64,000 nucleotides of DNA from Wuchereria bancrofti (taxonomy: Eukaryota; Nematoda; Chromadorea; Rhabditida; Onchocercidae). The stretch covers positions 186,001-250,000 of the forward strand of contig SSBO01000004.1 in assembly GCA_005281725.1 (NCBI GenBank), written 5' to 3'. This document shows, in pieces, positions 62,002-64,000 of the stretch; position 1 is the stretch's first letter, and every line of letters begins with the position of its first letter. Position numbers and translations under genes: made by a program. The notes under the pieces are model-generated. The model was not told the origin of the DNA and searched no databases. It saw nothing but the letters and a program-made list of their open reading frames with translations.

Positions 62002-64000
62002 AAAATGTTTTTTTTTTGTTGAATTAAATTTATTAAACACCTGATAACAAAAAAAAAATCAGCGGCATGATTAAAATTTACCCTTTTAAATTTTGAACTA
62101 AAATTGTTTAGTATTTTGTTATGAAGTTGAATTAGCAAGAAAAAAAATTAATTAGTCGTCTAAGTAAAAGTAGATGAACCAATTTAATTTAAAAATTTAC
62201 TTTCCTTTTACTCTTTCTTTTACTTCTTCTTCCTTTTCACTTCTCTACAGTAACTTTTCCCGGGATATCTTGTTAATGAATGCTTGGTTGATAGAATGTT
62301 TACCTTATGAATAAATTCAACTAATTATAAGGTTTCAATACTAGCACAGCAAGGAATAATAAAAAGAAAGAGACAAAAAAGAAAAAAAAAGATATTAGAG
62401 GTCATTCAGAATCGATATTAGACGTAGCTAGCTGATGGCAGTATGGTATTCGCTTGTCCACTTCTGTCGCATTTTTAAGTGACCAGAAGGAGGATAAATG
62501 ACCAAGTGGTGGACAAATGGCTAAGAGGAGGCTGATGAAAAGAGAAGGAAGAAAAAAAGGCAAAGGAAAAGAGTGATCAAAGAGGAGGAAAAAGATGAAA
62601 TGGAGCAAGTATGACCTTTACCCTTCTAATTTGTCCTTTGCTGTTGCTACTGAGTATTACTTTTCAAGTAAATACTGTCGCACTATATATTCACTTTTAC
62701 AATGTGAAAATATCAAATGAATGTAAAGCTAAGTAAAGAAATAACAAATTCCAATTTAATTTTAAAAAATTGCCTAAAATGGTGAAAAAACCAATGAACA
62801 TTTCTTTTTTTCTTTCCCTAAGTTGAAACTTAAATTTGATGCATTTAATTAAAGTTTTTCTCTTTTTTGATTTAAAACTTTACAAGGACGAAAAAAAATT
62901 CCCATACTGGTTTATTTTTTTTGGAAAAATATGCGTGATTTAAACTATTATAATTCATTTAATTAACCAATTAATTAAGTTTTATAGACTATTACAAAAA
63001 TTATTGAAGTTTAAAATTAAATCTAACAAACGAAATTAGGCACTATTAATTTTATTAAACATTGCTATAGTTGATTATAAAAATTCTTTTTTTTAATTTT
63101 AATTTAAGTTAATTTAGAATTTTTTTTAAGTGAATAAAATAAAAGATTCTAGTTGGAATACTAATTTGAAAATTGAAATATAAGCTATATAAGATATAAA
63201 TATAAGCATTTGAATCGAAAAGTGTTAAATTTTAAGAATTATCAAAAATTGATGTAATATTTGATTTTATGCAATCAAACAACACGTATAGGAATTGATT
63301 TTATAACTAATTTCAGTAAATCTTTTATTGTCATCTATTCCATTGATAACTTATTGGGTCTTTTAAATTATCCAGAAACATAAATTAATTCTAACTGAAA
63401 GCTTTTGCTTATTTATATAAAGTTACTAGAATGTAAAATTAATATTTAGTAAATAAAATTAAATATTAATTTTACTAAGTGTTATACAAATTTAGAATTG
63501 AAATGTAAAAAATTAAATTTAGTAAATGGAATTAAATACTGAATGCAATTTTATTTCACCGTTATTCCGTTTATTTATTCAATCGTATTCATTGTTAACA
63601 TTTTGATTAATTAATCTTGCAAATTTCACATACATCAGAATTTTTATTTTTGAAATATTTCAGCAAATTGGAAGATATGATATCAATTAGTTAATTTTTG
63701 CTTAAATTTTTTTGAATTGACCAAATTCTCAATTATTTTCACTCAAATGGCTTGTAAAAAAGATTATGTAGAAAAATAAAATTTTATCAACAATATACAA
63801 ATGTTAAATGATTAAGCATTATTTGCATTATAATCAACAATACATTATTATTTAATCATTGAATATATTTTGTATCATAGGTTAAAGGGTTAAAGGTTAA
63901 TTTGATAGTGAAATATTTTCATCTAATTTAATGCTCAATTCATTGTCTCATGCTAACCAGCTAGAAATGCTATTGTATGTTTTTATACCTGCAAGTGAGC
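62002..64000. other. Upstream region of the secreted orphan and AT-rich remainder
   Basis: The stretch 62400-62640 is richer in G+C and purines, with loosely repeated AGGAGG, GACCA and GGACAAATGG segments. It lies upstream of a minus-strand gene and may be promoter sequence. From 62700 to the end the sequence is AT-rich, including a tandem-like AATTAAATTTAGTAAAT family near 63430-63540. No exon is supported. Confidence 0.4.

Noticed and set aside
62402..62608. Minus-strand hydrophobic frame (68 codons) ahead of the secreted orphan
   Set aside because: It reads a purine-rich tract as Phe/Leu/Ser, its Met lies at a T-rich end, and it has no acceptor or homology.

Overview
The window is nuclear DNA of a nematode, most likely a filarial (clade III) species. 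It is about 70-75% A+T by eye. The genes are broken into short exons by AT-rich introns with TTTCAG- or TTTTAG-type 3' ends. Several start codons sit at or just after such an acceptor, with no visible upstream coding exon, as expected for spliced-leader trans-splicing. The species call is inference, but the protein families are animal. No bacterial operon, insertion sequence, CRISPR array, rRNA or tRNA was seen. I rebuilt gene models by hand from reading frame, splice sites and phase; all exon phases below close.

Layout. (1) 98-4560, minus strand: GTF2F1 (TFIIF alpha), running off the left edge, with SCO1 (cytochrome c oxidase copper chaperone) upstream in the same direction. (2) 5576-9673, plus strand: OSTM1 (beta subunit of the lysosomal ClC-7 exchanger), then UQCRH (complex III hinge protein). 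SCO1 and OSTM1 diverge from a shared region of about 1 kb. (3) 13108-17209, plus: a secreted protein ending in a ten-cysteine Dickkopf/Draxin-type domain. (4) 21399-23148, plus: a small secreted lysine-rich orphan. (5) 24191-28581, plus: an ABHD10-like serine hydrolase. Its first three recognised exons occur twice, because a 2,152-bp block is repeated exactly across an N-containing junction, very likely an assembly artefact. (6) 28582-38211: about 9.6 kb without a supported gene, with degenerate tandem repeats and microsatellites. (7) 38299-55945, plus: a class II Rab11-FIP (FIP3/FIP4/Nuf-like) coiled-coil protein with a first intron of almost 12 kb that holds a 209-base gap. (8) 58637-58747, plus: a possible signal-peptide micro-ORF or first exon. 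(9) 59297-61971, minus: an orphan secreted helical protein whose C-terminus looks like a processed disulfide-ring peptide.

Functionally this is a typical eukaryotic neighbourhood rather than one pathway. SCO1 and UQCRH both serve the mitochondrial respiratory chain, OSTM1 and Rab11-FIP act in lysosome and endosome traffic, GTF2F1 is a general transcription factor, and three genes encode secreted proteins with no close family I can name beyond the Dickkopf/Draxin fold. The points most worth checking are: the in-frame extension past the UGA of the Rab11-FIP gene, across a spliceable intron; two degenerate tandem arrays in that gene that appear to have grown from its own exon-intron junctions; the Draxin-like cysteine domain; and the putative cyclic peptide at the end of the last gene.
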